Below are positions 47,625 through 56,530 of a stretch of DNA of 64,000 bases, piece after piece. Location: contig NZ_SHKR01000016.1 in assembly GCF_004217145.1 (NCBI RefSeq), positions 248,001 to 312,000 on the forward strand, in the 5' to 3' direction. Under the pieces are notes generated by a model that saw only the letters and a program-made list of their open reading frames with translations, searched no databases and had not been told where the DNA came from. Every line of letters begins with the position of its first letter. Position 1 is the stretch's first letter. This DNA is from Kribbella rubisoli. Lineage in GTDB: Bacteria; Actinomycetota; Actinomycetes; Propionibacteriales; Kribbellaceae. The translations under genes and the position numbers were made by a program.

Positions 47625-50081
47625 TCAGTTCCCGAAGGCCGAACGGACCGCAAGCGCACGCTTCAGGTCGTCGGCGAGGTCGCCGACCGACCTGCGGATG
47701 CCGGCCGCGACCGCGTCGTCCGCGACCAGGTCGGCCGAGCGGTCGAGGACACGCTGCTCGACGGTGTAGCGCGGGTAGGCGAGCTTGGCCGTGGTCGCGA
47801 TCACCCAGCCGGAGCGGAGCTTCTCGGTGCCGCCGATCTCGGCGAAGTACCGCTCGACGTACGGCGCGGTGAGCTCGAGCTGCGCCGGGTGCCAGAAGCC
47901 CTCGCTGGCGGCGTACAGCTCGTAGTTCGCGATGTCGGCGTCGGTCATGATCCGCGCCCAGGCACGCTCCTTGGCCTCGGCCGTCGGCAGCGCCGAGCGG
48001 CAGCGCGCCGCGTGCACGATGCCTTCGGACGACGAGTCCCGCTCGAGCTCGGCGTCGATCTCGGCGTCGCCGATCGCACCGAGCCGGGCGAGCTGCAACA
48101 GCACGGTCCACCGCAGGTCCGCGTCCATCAGCAGTCCCTCGGGTACGTCGACTCCCGCCAGCCAGCCCTGCAGCCGGTCGGCGTCGTCGCTGTGCCGCAC
48201 GTACGACCGGCTCGCCGCGAGCTGCAGGCTGCTGCCCGCGGGCGCGGTGCGCAGACGCTCCGCCAGTACGTCGGCCAGCCGGCCGCGGTACGGCTCGTAC
48301 GGCAGGCAGACGCCGAGCAGGTTCAGCGTCGCCCACGAGGTCATCGAGGACACCGCTATGTCGCTGGTCTCGGTCGGCAGCACCGCGAGCAGCACCTCGA
48401 AGGCGAGCTTGGGGTCCAGCTCGACGTCGGCGACCGCGTCCCGGATGCTGTTCAGTACGACGGCGCGCGTCACGCCGTTCCCGATCTTCGGCAGCACCGT
48501 CGCGAGGTTGGCCAGGCTGTCGGAGTCGAGCCGGATCTTCGCCCAGCTGTCGTCACCCGCGTCCGGGATGATCACCGCGAACGACGGGTCGAGGTCGACC
48601 TCCACCTCGTCGCCGTCGATCAGTACGTCGACCGTCGTACCGCGGCCGTCCGCGTCGTACCCGCCGACGGTCAGCTTGTGCGGTCGTGAAGCCGGGTAGG
48701 CCTCGGGCGCCTTGCGCTCGAGCTTGATGCCGGTCGCGGTCCGCGACGCGGTGATCGTGTCCACGCCGGGAGTCCGCAGCCAGGCCTGCGCCCAGTCGTC
48801 CAGGCCGACCGCGCCGGCCTCGGTCCACTTCGCGACCAGGTCGGCGAAGGTGGCGTTGCCGAACTCGTTCGCCGCGATGTGCGCGTTCACGCCGGCCAGG
48901 AACACGTCGTCACCGAGGTACGCCGCGAGCTGCTTGAGGACGGCGGCGCCCTTCGCGTACGAGATGCCGTCGAAGTCGTCGAGCGAGGCGAGCGCGTCCT
49001 TGACCGCGTCGGCCGCGATCGGGTGGGTCGAGGACCGCTGGTCGGCCTGCAGGCCCCACCACTTGCGGATGTAGGCGAAGTCGATCCAGTTGTCGGTGTA
49101 CCGGGTCGCCTCGGTCGAGACCCGGTGCGCCATGTACTCGGCGAAAGACTCGTTCAGCCAGAGGTCGTTCCACCACTTCATCGTCACGGTGTCGCCGAAC
49201 CACTGATGCGCCATCTCGTGCACGATCGTCCGCGCCCGGCTGCTGCGCTCGCCGTCGGTGACGGTCGAGCGGAACACCATCGAGTCGCGGAACGTCACGC
49301 AGCCCGGGTTCTCCATCGCGCCCGCGTTGAACTCCGGCACGAACGCCTGGTGGTACTCGCCGAACGGGTACCGGTACCCGAACATCTGGTGGTACGCGTC
49401 GAAGGACTGCTTGCTGACCTCGAAGATGTCCGCGGCCTCGCGGTCGAGCGCCTCCTTCAGCGACTGCCGCGAGACCACACTGAGCGCGATGCCGTCGTGC
49501 GAGTCGGTGAGCTGGTGGTACGGCCCGGCGACCACGGTGACGAAGTACGTCGAGAGCGGCTTGGTCTCGGCGAGCTCCCAGCGGCCGGGGGAGACCTGGG
49601 TCGCGGCGCCGTTGCCGAGCACCAGCCACTCCTGCGGCGCGGTCACCGTCATCCGGTACGGCGCCTTGAGGTCGGGCTGGTCGAAGCAGGCGAAGATCCG
49701 CGGAGCTGCGTCGAGGAAGGACATCGCGTACGTGTAGGCGAGACCGTCGGCGGCGTCGACCGCGCGGTGCAGGCCTTCACCGTCGTGCGAGTACAGCATC
49801 GAGGCGACGACGACGATTTCGTTCTCCGGCTGCAGGTCGGTCAGCTCGAGCCGTCCGTCGTTCAGGCCGGCCACGTCGACGGCCACGCCGTTGAGCGTGA
49901 CCGAGGTCAGCTCGTCCGGTTTCACGTCCAGCCAGGTCGACGGACTCGTCGCCCGGAACCTGATCGTGGTGGTGGATCCGAACGTCTTCTCGCCTTGGGT
50001 GAGGTCGAGATCGACGTCGTACGACTGGACGGAAAGCGCGGCGGCCCGAGTGCGGGCGCCGTCGACGGTGAGACTCGGCAT
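47625..50081 (-). CDS. pepN: Aminopeptidase N (M1 family)
   Basis: The 818-aa enzyme has the exopeptidase motif GAMEN (254-258) and the zinc site HEMAHQW (His288, Glu289, His292) with Glu311 (LNESFAEYMAHR). Domain order is the usual N-terminal beta-saddle, thermolysin-like catalytic domain and C-terminal ERAP1-like helical domain. It removes N-terminal amino acids from peptides in the cytoplasm. ATG 50081 (MPSLTVDGAR) is chosen; GTG 50090 would add three residues. It diverges from the aldo-keto reductase gene. Confidence 0.95.
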   Translation of the reverse strand: MPSLTVDGARTRAAALSVQSYDVDLDLTQGEKTFGSTTTIRFRATSPSTWLDVKPDELTSVTLNGVAVDVAGLNDGRLELTDLQPENEIVVVASMLYSHDGEGLHRAVDAADGLAYTYAMSFLDAAPRIFACFDQPDLKAPYRMTVTAPQEWLVLGNGAATQVSPGRWELAETKPLSTYFVTVVAGPYHQLTDSHDGIALSVVSRQSLKEALDREAADIFEVSKQSFDAYHQMFGYRYPFGEYHQAFVPEFNAGAMENPGCVTFRDSMVFRSTVTDGERSSRARTIVHEMAHQWFGDTVTMKWWNDLWLNESFAEYMAHRVSTEATRYTDNWIDFAYIRKWWGLQADQRSSTHPIAADAVKDALASLDDFDGISYAKGAAVLKQLAAYLGDDVFLAGVNAHIAANEFGNATFADLVAKWTEAGAVGLDDWAQAWLRTPGVDTITASRTATGIKLERKAPEAYPASRPHKLTVGGYDADGRGTTVDVLIDGDEVEVDLDPSFAVIIPDAGDDSWAKIRLDSDSLANLATVLPKIGNGVTRAVVLNSIRDAVADVELDPKLAFEVLLAVLPTETSDIAVSSMTSWATLNLLGVCLPYEPYRGRLADVLAERLRTAPAGSSLQLAASRSYVRHSDDADRLQGWLAGVDVPEGLLMDADLRWTVLLQLARLGAIGDAEIDAELERDSSSEGIVHAARCRSALPTAEAKERAWARIMTDADIANYELYAASEGFWHPAQLELTAPYVERYFAEIGGTEKLRSGWVIATTAKLAYPRYTVEQRVLDRSADLVADDAVAAGIRRSVGDLADDLKRALAVRSAFGN

Positions 50082-50115
50082 GAGGGCCACTGTATGCCGA
50101 GATTAGGCTGGGCAC

Positions 50116-51060
50116 ATGGGCGATATGGAGTACCGGCAGCTGGGCGACTCGGGTCTCACCGTCAGCGTGGTGGGACTGGGCTGTAACAACTTCGGCAGGC
50201 GGCTCGATGCGGGCCGGACGGACGCCGTTGTGAACGCCGCGGTCGACGCGGGAATCACGTTGTTCGACACGGCGGACATCTACCGCGGCGAGCACGGATT
50301 CAGCGAGGAGTTGCTCGGGAAGGCGCTGGGTTCGCGCCGGGACGAGGTCGTGATCGCGACGAAGTTCGGCGGTGACCTCGGCGGTGTGAACGGCCCGGAC
50401 TGGGGTGTCCGCGGCTCCCGCCGGTACATCCGCAAGGCGGTCGAGTCGAGCCTGCAGCGGCTCGGCACGGACTGGATCGATCTCTACCAGCTGCACTTCC
50501 CGGACCCGGTGACGCCGATCGAGGAGACCCTGGCGGCGCTGTCCGAACTAGTTGCTGAGGGCAAGGTCCGGTACATCGGCAGCTCGCAGTTCGCCGGCTG
50601 GCAGGTCGTCGACGCGGACTGGACCGCCCGCTCGAACGGTCTCGAGCACTTCATCAGCGCTCAAAACCAGTACTCGCTGCTCGACCGCGACGTCGAGGAC
50701 GAGCTGGTGCCGGCCTGCGAGCACGTCGGCGTCGGCATCCTGCCGTTCTTCCCGCTCGCCTCCGGTCTGCTCACCGGCAAGTACAAGCGCGGTACGACGG
50801 CACCGGACGGGACCCGCCTCGCGACCCAGCCCGAGCGGCTGGCGCGGGCGGACTTCGACAAGCTCGAGGCGCTCGAGACGTTCGCGGCTGAGCGCGACCT
50901 GACGATGATCGACGTCGCCATCGGCGGCCTGGCCGCGCAGCCTGCGGTCGCGTCGGTGATCGCGGGCGCCACCAAGCCCGAGCAGATCGCGCAGAACGTC
51001 GCGGCCGGCTCCTGGGACCCGACCGCCGCCGACCTCGCCGCCCTGGACGAGCTCACGTGA
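50116..51060 (+). CDS. Aldo-keto reductase
   Basis: The 314-aa (alpha/beta)8 oxidoreductase has the AKR tetrad: Asp and Tyr in LFDTADIYRGE, Lys in VIATKFGGDLG, His in YQLHFPDPVTPIEE, and NADPH site SVIAGATKPEQIAQNV. It is of the YajO/Gcy-like group reducing aldehydes or ketones. The TGA stop overlaps the GTG of the 40-codon leader ORF that precedes yaaA, suggesting coupled translation across three frames. Confidence 0.92.
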   Translation: MGDMEYRQLGDSGLTVSVVGLGCNNFGRRLDAGRTDAVVNAAVDAGITLFDTADIYRGEHGFSEELLGKALGSRRDEVVIATKFGGDLGGVNGPDWGVRGSRRYIRKAVESSLQRLGTDWIDLYQLHFPDPVTPIEETLAALSELVAEGKVRYIGSSQFAGWQVVDADWTARSNGLEHFISAQNQYSLLDRDVEDELVPACEHVGVGILPFFPLASGLLTGKYKRGTTAPDGTRLATQPERLARADFDKLEALETFAAERDLTMIDVAIGGLAAQPAVASVIAGATKPEQIAQNVAAGSWDPTAADLAALDELT

Positions 51061-51179
51061 CTGTATTGATGCCACGCCTCCGGCGCGGCGGGTCACGGGG
51101 CTGGAACTCCCGTCCTTCCCTCGTCGCTCCGGTCGCTTCGCGCCGTGCGCTCCTCAGTCCTGGACGGGAGGCCCCGTGA
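51057..51179 (+). CDS. 40-codon leader ORF between aldo-keto reductase and yaaA
   Basis: GTG 51057 overlaps the aldo-keto reductase stop and TGA 51177-51179 overlaps the GTG of yaaA. The peptide begins MTVLMPRLRRGGSRGW and ends SPGREAP; it has exactly the same length as the frame at 13888, with 27 of 40 codons differing little or only synonymously. Both junctions are GTGA overlaps. A GGGAGG Shine-Dalgarno for yaaA is inside its last codons. Confidence 0.6.
   Translation: MTVLMPRLRRGGSRGWNSRPSLVAPVASRRALLSPGREAP
51093..51179 (+). repeat. Structured leader repeat, copy 3: start-codon-sequestering stem
   Basis: TCACGGGGC (51093-51101) and CTCCCGTCC (51107-51115), with a 5-nt bulge TGGAA, pair perfectly with GGACGGGAG (51162-51170) and GCCCCGTGA (51171-51179). 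Relative to copy 2, the start codon changed A to G and the left arm changed T to C at the pairing base, so the stem is preserved. The small hairpin near 51074 changed from CGAC/GTCG to CGCC/GGCG, also compensated. Confidence 0.85.
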
Positions 51180-51937
51180 CCCTGATCCTTCTGCCGCCGT
51201 CCGAAGGCAAGACCGGACGGTCCCGCGGCCGTGCCGTCGACTTCGGCACGCTGTCCTTCCCGGAGCTGAACCCGGTCCGCGAGCAGGTCCTCGAGACACT
51301 GGCGAAGGTCTCCGCCTCCTCCGACGCTTTCGACGTACTGGATGTCGGTGCCTCGCTGCAGCACGAGGTCGACCGCAACACCCGCTGGCGCACGGAGCCG
51401 TCCGTACCTGTCTCCGAGCTGTACTCCGGTGTCCTGTACGACGCCCTCGGCTACTCGACCATGTCCTCGGGTACCAAGCGTCGCGCCGCGAATCGGCTGC
51501 TTGTCATCTCAGCCGCGTGGGGTGCGCTACGACCGGCCGACCGCGTCCCGCCGTACCGGCTCTCGATGGGTACGACGCTGCCGGGCCACGGGCCGCTCGC
51601 ATCGGTTTGGCGTGACCCGTTGAGCGCGGCCCTCGAAGATGTCGACGGCGTGATCGTGGACTGCCGCTCGTCGACGTACGTCGCGGCCTGGCGCCCGACC
51701 GGCGACCAGGCGGACAAGTGGGTGTCGGTGAACGTCGTCCGCGAACGCGACGGCGTCCGCACGGTCGTCTCCCACATGGCCAAGCACACCCGCGGCCTGG
51801 TCGCGCGGCACCTGCTCGAGTCCGGCAAGGACCCGGGTACGCCGAAGTCGCTGCACAAGCTGATCGGCGAACGCTGGAACGCCGAGCTGGACCGCGCCTC
51901 GTCGGGCTGGACGCTGACCGTCGTCGAACACGACTGA
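51176..51937 (+). CDS. yaaA: Peroxide stress protein YaaA
   Basis: The 253-aa protein starts MTLILLPPSEGKTGRSRGRA with the family hallmark LPPSEGK, and has VLYDALGYSTM and a C-terminal VVSHMAKHTRGLVARHLLE segment. YaaA (DUF328) binds DNA and limits free iron under peroxide stress in E. coli. The GTG start (51176) sits in the stem of the structured repeat, so its translation probably depends on ribosomes crossing the leader ORF from the aldo-keto reductase cistron. Confidence 0.92.
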   Translation: MTLILLPPSEGKTGRSRGRAVDFGTLSFPELNPVREQVLETLAKVSASSDAFDVLDVGASLQHEVDRNTRWRTEPSVPVSELYSGVLYDALGYSTMSSGTKRRAANRLLVISAAWGALRPADRVPPYRLSMGTTLPGHGPLASVWRDPLSAALEDVDGVIVDCRSSTYVAAWRPTGDQADKWVSVNVVRERDGVRTVVSHMAKHTRGLVARHLLESGKDPGTPKSLHKLIGERWNAELDRASSGWTLTVVEHD

Positions 51938-52046
51938 CGTTCACTGGACTGTAACTGGTGAGTGGTTTCCTGCAGCGCGTGATCGGGGAAGGCTGAAGGG
52001 CAGCAACGTCAGGGGGGATCCGCCCTAACCCTCGGAGGCCTGACCG

Positions 52047-52676
52047 ATGCGACGCTCCATCACTGCTGCCGTCACAGCACTAGCTGCGACAGCGGCCTTT
52101 ACCCTCAGCGCCGGACCGGCGCTGGCGTCTCCCCCGACCCCGCCGTCGGCGAGCACTGCGGCCACCGAGCTGGCCAGCCTGACCGTGAAGACGGAGGGTT
52201 CGACCACCGGCTACAGCCGCGACAAGTTCCCGCACTGGATCACGCAGTCGGGTAGCTGTGACACCCGCGAAGAGGTCCTGAAGCGCGACGGAACGGGCGT
52301 GAAGGTCGACAGCAGTTGCCAGCCGACCGCCGGCAGCTGGTACAGCGTGTACGACAAGACGACGTTCACCGACTCGTCGGACGTCGACATCGACCACATC
52401 GTGCCGCTCGCCGAGGCGTGGAAGTCAGGTGCGAGCGGCTGGACGCAGGCCAAGCGTCAGGAGTTCGCGAACAACCTGACGATCTCCCAGCTGATCGCGG
52501 TGTCCGCCTCGAGCAACCGCTCGAAGGGCGACCGGGATCCGTCGGAGTGGCAGCCGACGAACGCCGCGGTGCACTGCATCTACGCGCGGTACTGGATCTG
52601 GGTGAAGTACACCTACAAGCTGTCGCTGCAGTCGACCGAGAAGACCGCTCTCCAGCAGATGCTCGGCACTTGCTAG
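52047..52676 (+). CDS. Secreted HNH-type nuclease (DUF1524)
   Basis: The 209-aa precursor has a Sec signal peptide (ITAAVTALAATAAFTLSAGP, cleavage near ALAS) and a DUF1524/GmrSD C-terminal nuclease domain with the metal motif DIDHIVPLAEAWKSG, then RQEFANNLTISQLIAVSASS and NRSKGDRDPSEWQP. Four cysteines (two in GSCDTREE/SSCQPT, two near the end) may form disulfides. It probably degrades extracellular DNA. The stop TAG shares CTAG with the convergent regulator gene. Confidence 0.9.
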   Translation: MRRSITAAVTALAATAAFTLSAGPALASPPTPPSASTAATELASLTVKTEGSTTGYSRDKFPHWITQSGSCDTREEVLKRDGTGVKVDSSCQPTAGSWYSVYDKTTFTDSSDVDIDHIVPLAEAWKSGASGWTQAKRQEFANNLTISQLIAVSASSNRSKGDRDPSEWQPTNAAVHCIYARYWIWVKYTYKLSLQSTEKTALQQMLGTC

Positions 52677-53620
52677 TCCTCCAGTAGATGGCGGCGCTGG
52701 GCGTGAATGCCGGCCTGGAACCGGGTCCGCGCGCCCAGCGTCTCCATCAACTCGGCCACGCGCCGTCCGACGGTCCGGCTGCTCAGCGCGAGCTGCCGCG
52801 CGATCGCGTCGTCCTTGAACCCGGCCGCCAGCAACGTCATGAGCCGCGCGTCCGTCGGGTCGGCCTTTGCCGACGGGACAACCGGCACGGCCTGATCCCA
52901 CAGCAGCCAGAACATCTCGATCAACGCGTCGAGCAACGCACACGGATGTACGACGAGCGCGCTGTCGACCAACTGATCCACGGCCAGCGGCAGTAGCGCG
53001 ATCTTCCCGTCGAACACGGCCAGCTTCATCGGCACCTGCGGATGTACCCGGGACGTCTCGCCGGCATCGGCCGCGCTGTACGCCTCGTCGACGCCGCCCG
53101 GGATGTCGAGCGAGTCGGGGGAGTAGATGCCGTGCACGACCACTCCGTCGCCGAGCAGTCCGCGCACCTTGGGATCGGAGTCGCCCGGCTGCGACGCGTA
53201 CGGCGGCCGGTCGAGGACGAGGAGCTGCTGACCTGTCCCGTTGAGCAGCTGTGCGAACCGGGCCGCGATCGCTTCCTGACCGACGATCACCTCGACCAGG
53301 TTCTCCGGACGGTGCTGCTCCTGCGCACGGAGCTCGGTCAGCATGACTCGCGCCTCGGCACGGACACGGTCGAGCTCAGCGCGGCGTACGGCGACCAAGG
53401 CGTCGACCGCGACGTCGGGACGGGTCGGGAGCAGGCGGACCGGGTCGTCGGAGGTAGTGGTCAGTAGTCCGAGCTTCCCGAGCCGGCCGACGGTCTCGGT
53501 GAGGTCCTGCTCGTCGCGGCCGAGTTGCTCGGCGAGCTCGCGGACATCGCATCCGGGCGCCGACAGCAGCGCGCGGTAGGCCTCCTCATCAGGCGGCTCG
53601 ACCCCAACCGTCTCCAGCAT
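52673..53620 (-). CDS. LuxR-type HTH regulator with TrmB-like N-terminus
   Basis: The 315-aa protein has an N-terminal winged-helix-like part (RELAEQLGRDEQDLTETVGR), a central PLD-like sensor segment (FAQLLNGTGQQLLVLDRPPY, AVFDGKIALLPLAVD) and a C-terminal LuxR HTH (LMTLLAAGFKDDAIARQLAL, SSRTVGRRVAELMETLGART). This architecture is common in actinobacterial orphan regulators. Target unknown; the divergent permease and the nested palindrome between them are candidates. Confidence 0.85.
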   Translation of the reverse strand: MLETVGVEPPDEEAYRALLSAPGCDVRELAEQLGRDEQDLTETVGRLGKLGLLTTTSDDPVRLLPTRPDVAVDALVAVRRAELDRVRAEARVMLTELRAQEQHRPENLVEVIVGQEAIAARFAQLLNGTGQQLLVLDRPPYASQPGDSDPKVRGLLGDGVVVHGIYSPDSLDIPGGVDEAYSAADAGETSRVHPQVPMKLAVFDGKIALLPLAVDQLVDSALVVHPCALLDALIEMFWLLWDQAVPVVPSAKADPTDARLMTLLAAGFKDDAIARQLALSSRTVGRRVAELMETLGARTRFQAGIHAQRRHLLED

Positions 53621-53687
53621 CCGATCAGGCTATCTCGTCCACTGGACCGTCTCGACCGGTTTGGCGACTTCGCGACATGTCCGGGAT

Positions 53688-53740
53688 ACGTCAGGCTCCG
53701 GGCAGGTGCGGATACCCCCGCGGTGGGGTATGCCTGACGT
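53688..53740. promoter_or_regulatory. Nested inverted repeat in divergent promoter region
   Basis: ACGTCAGGC (53688-53696) pairs with GCCTGACGT (53732-53740), and within the right half ATACCCC (53712-53718) pairs with GGGGTAT (53725-53731). It lies in the 244-nt gap between the LuxR-type regulator and the amino-acid permease gene. The rest of the gap has GC-alternating stretches and no gene. Confidence 0.55.
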
Positions 53741-53864
53741 GCTGGGCGCGCGCGGATCGGACAGGGGACGTCTGGTCAAGCCTCAACGCGCGCGCCCGCC
53801 CTTCTCAGCCGGCTCTCAGATGCGACCATGGAACCTCGTGACGCACTGATGTGAGGGAGCCACG

Positions 53865-55271
53865 ATGAGTGATACAGCCGTACCGCAGACTGGTGAGCGC
53901 CCGGAACTGAAGCGGGTGATGGGGCCGGGACTCCTGCTCCTGTTCGTCGTCGGAGACATCCTCGGCACCGGCGTGTACGCGCTCACCGGCAAGGTAGCCG
54001 GCGAGGTCGGCGGGGCGGTCTGGCTGCCCTTCCTGTGTGCGTTCGTCGTCGCGATGCTGACCGCGACCAGTTACCTCGAGCTCGTCACGAAGTACCCGAA
54101 GGCCGGTGGCGCGGCGGTCTATACGCACAAGGCGTTCGGGATCCACTTCCTCACGTTCCTGCTGACGTTCGCGGTGATGTGCTCGGGTCTGACCTCGGCA
54201 TCGAGCGCGTCGAAGGCTTTCGCGGCGAACTTCTTCTCCGCCGCGCATATCGACCCCGACCGCGGCGCGGTGCTGATGATCACCGCGCTCGCGTTCATGA
54301 CACTGATCGCGCTCGTGAACCTGCGCGGCGTCGGCGAGAGCGTGAAGGCGAACGTCGTCCTCACCTGCGTCGAGCTGAGCGGTCTGCTGATCGTGATCGG
54401 GATCGGCGCGTGGGCGCTGATCGGCGGCGACGGCGACACGTCACGGCTGACCGACTTCAAGGTGCCGGACGGCGAGTCGCCGTTCAGCGCCGTGACCGCG
54501 GCGACTGCGCTGGCGTTCTTCGCGATGGTCGGCTTCGAGGACTCGGTGAACATGGCCGAGGAGACCAAGGACCCGGTCAAGATCTTCCCGAAGATGATGC
54601 TGATCGGCCTGAGCATCACCGGCGTCATCTACGTGCTGGTCGCGATCTCCGCGGTCACGCTGGTCTCACCGGACGACCTGAACAAGGGCGCGACTCCGCT
54701 GCTGAAGGTCGTTCAGGCCGGTGCGCCCGGGTTCCCGCTCGAGGTGTTCGCGTGGATCACCATGTTCGCGGTCGCCAACTCCGCACTGATCAACATGCTG
54801 ATGGCGAGCCGCCTGCTGTACGGGATGTCGCACGAGCAGGTGCTGCCCGGTCCGCTCGGTCGCGTCCTCCGCAAGCGGCGTACGCCGTACATCGCGATCC
54901 TGTTCACCACGCTGCTCGCGTTCGTCCTCATCGGGTACGCCGACCTCGCGGCGCTCGGCGGTACGACGGCGTTCCTGCTGCTGTGCGTGTTCGCGATCGT
55001 GAACGTCGCGGTGCTGGTGCTGCGGCGGGACAAGGTCGAGCACAAGCACTTCAACGCGCCGACCGCGTTGCCGGTGCTCGGGGTCGTGCTGTGTGTGTAC
55101 CTGGCCAGCCCGTTGTCCGGGCGGGCGTCGGCGGACTACAAGATCGCCGGCTGGCTGATGCTCGTCGGGGTCGCGCTGTGGGCGCTCACGTGGCTGCTGA
55201 ACAAGTACGTGTTCAAGCGGCACGCCGATTTCGATCCGTCGCATCTTGACCCGCAAGGCCCGGTGAACTGA
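53865..55271 (+). CDS. APC-family amino acid permease
   Basis: The 468-aa permease has about twelve helices and the APC signatures GPGLLLLFVVGDILGTGVYA in helix 1, YPKAGGAAVYTHKAFG, and FFAMVGFEDSVNMAEETKDP in helix 6. It should import an amino acid or amine by proton coupling. GAGGGAGCCACG precedes the ATG. The end overlaps the convergent MFS gene by 59 nt, the longest antisense overlap of coding ends in the window. Confidence 0.92.
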   Translation: MSDTAVPQTGERPELKRVMGPGLLLLFVVGDILGTGVYALTGKVAGEVGGAVWLPFLCAFVVAMLTATSYLELVTKYPKAGGAAVYTHKAFGIHFLTFLLTFAVMCSGLTSASSASKAFAANFFSAAHIDPDRGAVLMITALAFMTLIALVNLRGVGESVKANVVLTCVELSGLLIVIGIGAWALIGGDGDTSRLTDFKVPDGESPFSAVTAATALAFFAMVGFEDSVNMAEETKDPVKIFPKMMLIGLSITGVIYVLVAISAVTLVSPDDLNKGATPLLKVVQAGAPGFPLEVFAWITMFAVANSALINMLMASRLLYGMSHEQVLPGPLGRVLRKRRTPYIAILFTTLLAFVLIGYADLAALGGTTAFLLLCVFAIVNVAVLVLRRDKVEHKHFNAPTALPVLGVVLCVYLASPLSGRASADYKIAGWLMLVGVALWALTWLLNKYVFKRHADFDPSHLDPQGPVN

Positions 55272-56412
55272 CCGGCAGGAACGCCGCGAGCAGGACCGTC
55301 GCGAGGGCCGCGAGCCCGGTGGCGACGGCGATCCAGCCGAGCGCGGGGTAGCCCGCGCCGGCGTCGATCGCCAAGCCGCCGAGCCACGGCCCGATGGTGA
55401 TGCCGACGTTGAACGCGGAGAAGTTGGTCGCGGTCGCCAACGTCGGCGCGTCACCGGCGAGGCTGAACACGCGGGCGTTCAGGGCGGGGTTGGCGGCGAA
55501 GCCGAAGCCACCGAGCAGGGCGATCACCGCGATCGCCAGAGCCGGCTTGGACGCTGTGATTGCGAGCAGCGCTGACAGGCCGATCAGCCCAGTGATGCTG
55601 ATGAGCAAGGTGTGAAACGGCAGCGCGTCGGCGAACAGTCCGCCCAGGTTGATGCCGATGAACGACCCGAGACCGTAGAGAGCCAGGACGCCGGGCACCG
55701 CGCCCGGCGTCAGCCCGGTGGTCTGGATCAGCAGCGGGGCCAGGTAGCTGAAGACGACGAGGATCGTGGCGGTGACGAGGGCCGTTGTGGCGAACGCGAG
55801 CCACAGGCGGGCGTTGACGAGGACACGCAGTTCATCGCCGAGTCGTGGCGCGGTCGCCGGATCGGGGCGATCGCCGGGGACCGTGGCGAGGACGCCTGAC
55901 ATGGCCAAGGTGCAGAGGATGGCGACGGTCCAGAAGGCGGAGCGCCAGCCGAAGTGCTGGCCGAGGACGGTGCCGAGCGGCAGGCCGACGATCGTGGCGA
56001 CGGTGAGGCCGCCGGTCACGATGCTCATCGCTCGGGCGCGGCGGTCGGTGTCGACCAGCGCCATCACGGTGACAGCTGCAACCGACCAGAATCCGGCGTA
56101 CACGAAGGCGCCGACGATGCGGGTGATGAGTAGGACGGTGTAGCTCGGCGTCAGGGCGCCGGCCACGTGGGTCAGCACGAACACGGCCAGGAATGCGAGC
56201 AACGCCGTACGGCGGGACCAGGTGAGCGTGACGACGGCGAGAACCGGTGCGCCCACCAGCATGCCGAGCGCGAACGCGGAGATCAGCAGTCCGGCCTGGG
56301 GGATCGTGACGTGGAGGTCGGCCGACAGTTCGGGGAGCAGGCCGGCGAGCATCAGCTCGGACGTCCCCTGCGCGAAAATGCTCAGGCCAAGGACATAGAC
56401 AGCAATCGGCAT
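55213..56412 (-). CDS. MFS exporter, Cmx/CmlR-like (DHA1)
   Basis: The 399-aa transporter starts MPIAVYVLGLSIFAQGTSEL, close to the N-terminus of actinobacterial chloramphenicol exporters (Cmx, CmlR), and has SRRTALLAFLAVFVLTHVAG, ARAMSIVTGGLTVATIVGLP and LGWIAVATGLAALATVLLAA. Twelve helices are expected. Chloramphenicol export is plausible but not proven; other DHA1 members share this start. Confidence 0.87.
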   Translation of the reverse strand: MPIAVYVLGLSIFAQGTSELMLAGLLPELSADLHVTIPQAGLLISAFALGMLVGAPVLAVVTLTWSRRTALLAFLAVFVLTHVAGALTPSYTVLLITRIVGAFVYAGFWSVAAVTVMALVDTDRRARAMSIVTGGLTVATIVGLPLGTVLGQHFGWRSAFWTVAILCTLAMSGVLATVPGDRPDPATAPRLGDELRVLVNARLWLAFATTALVTATILVVFSYLAPLLIQTTGLTPGAVPGVLALYGLGSFIGINLGGLFADALPFHTLLISITGLIGLSALLAITASKPALAIAVIALLGGFGFAANPALNARVFSLAGDAPTLATATNFSAFNVGITIGPWLGGLAIDAGAGYPALGWIAVATGLAALATVLLAAFLPVSSPGLAGQDATDRNRRAA

Positions 56413-56530
56413 CGTTTCCCCTCACTCGGCCCCCTCACCCAAGGCCACTCGGAGTATCTCAGAGATCACTGTCCGCTGTCGCCGCGCCTGTCACGGGCTG
56501 AGACTTGGGGGAGTACGGCATGGTTGAGAC

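Noticed and set aside
53741..53800. GCGCGCGCGG and CGCGCGCGCCC tracts
   Set aside because: Simple alternating G/C runs are frequent at this base composition and form no specific structure beyond the nested repeat noted nearby.
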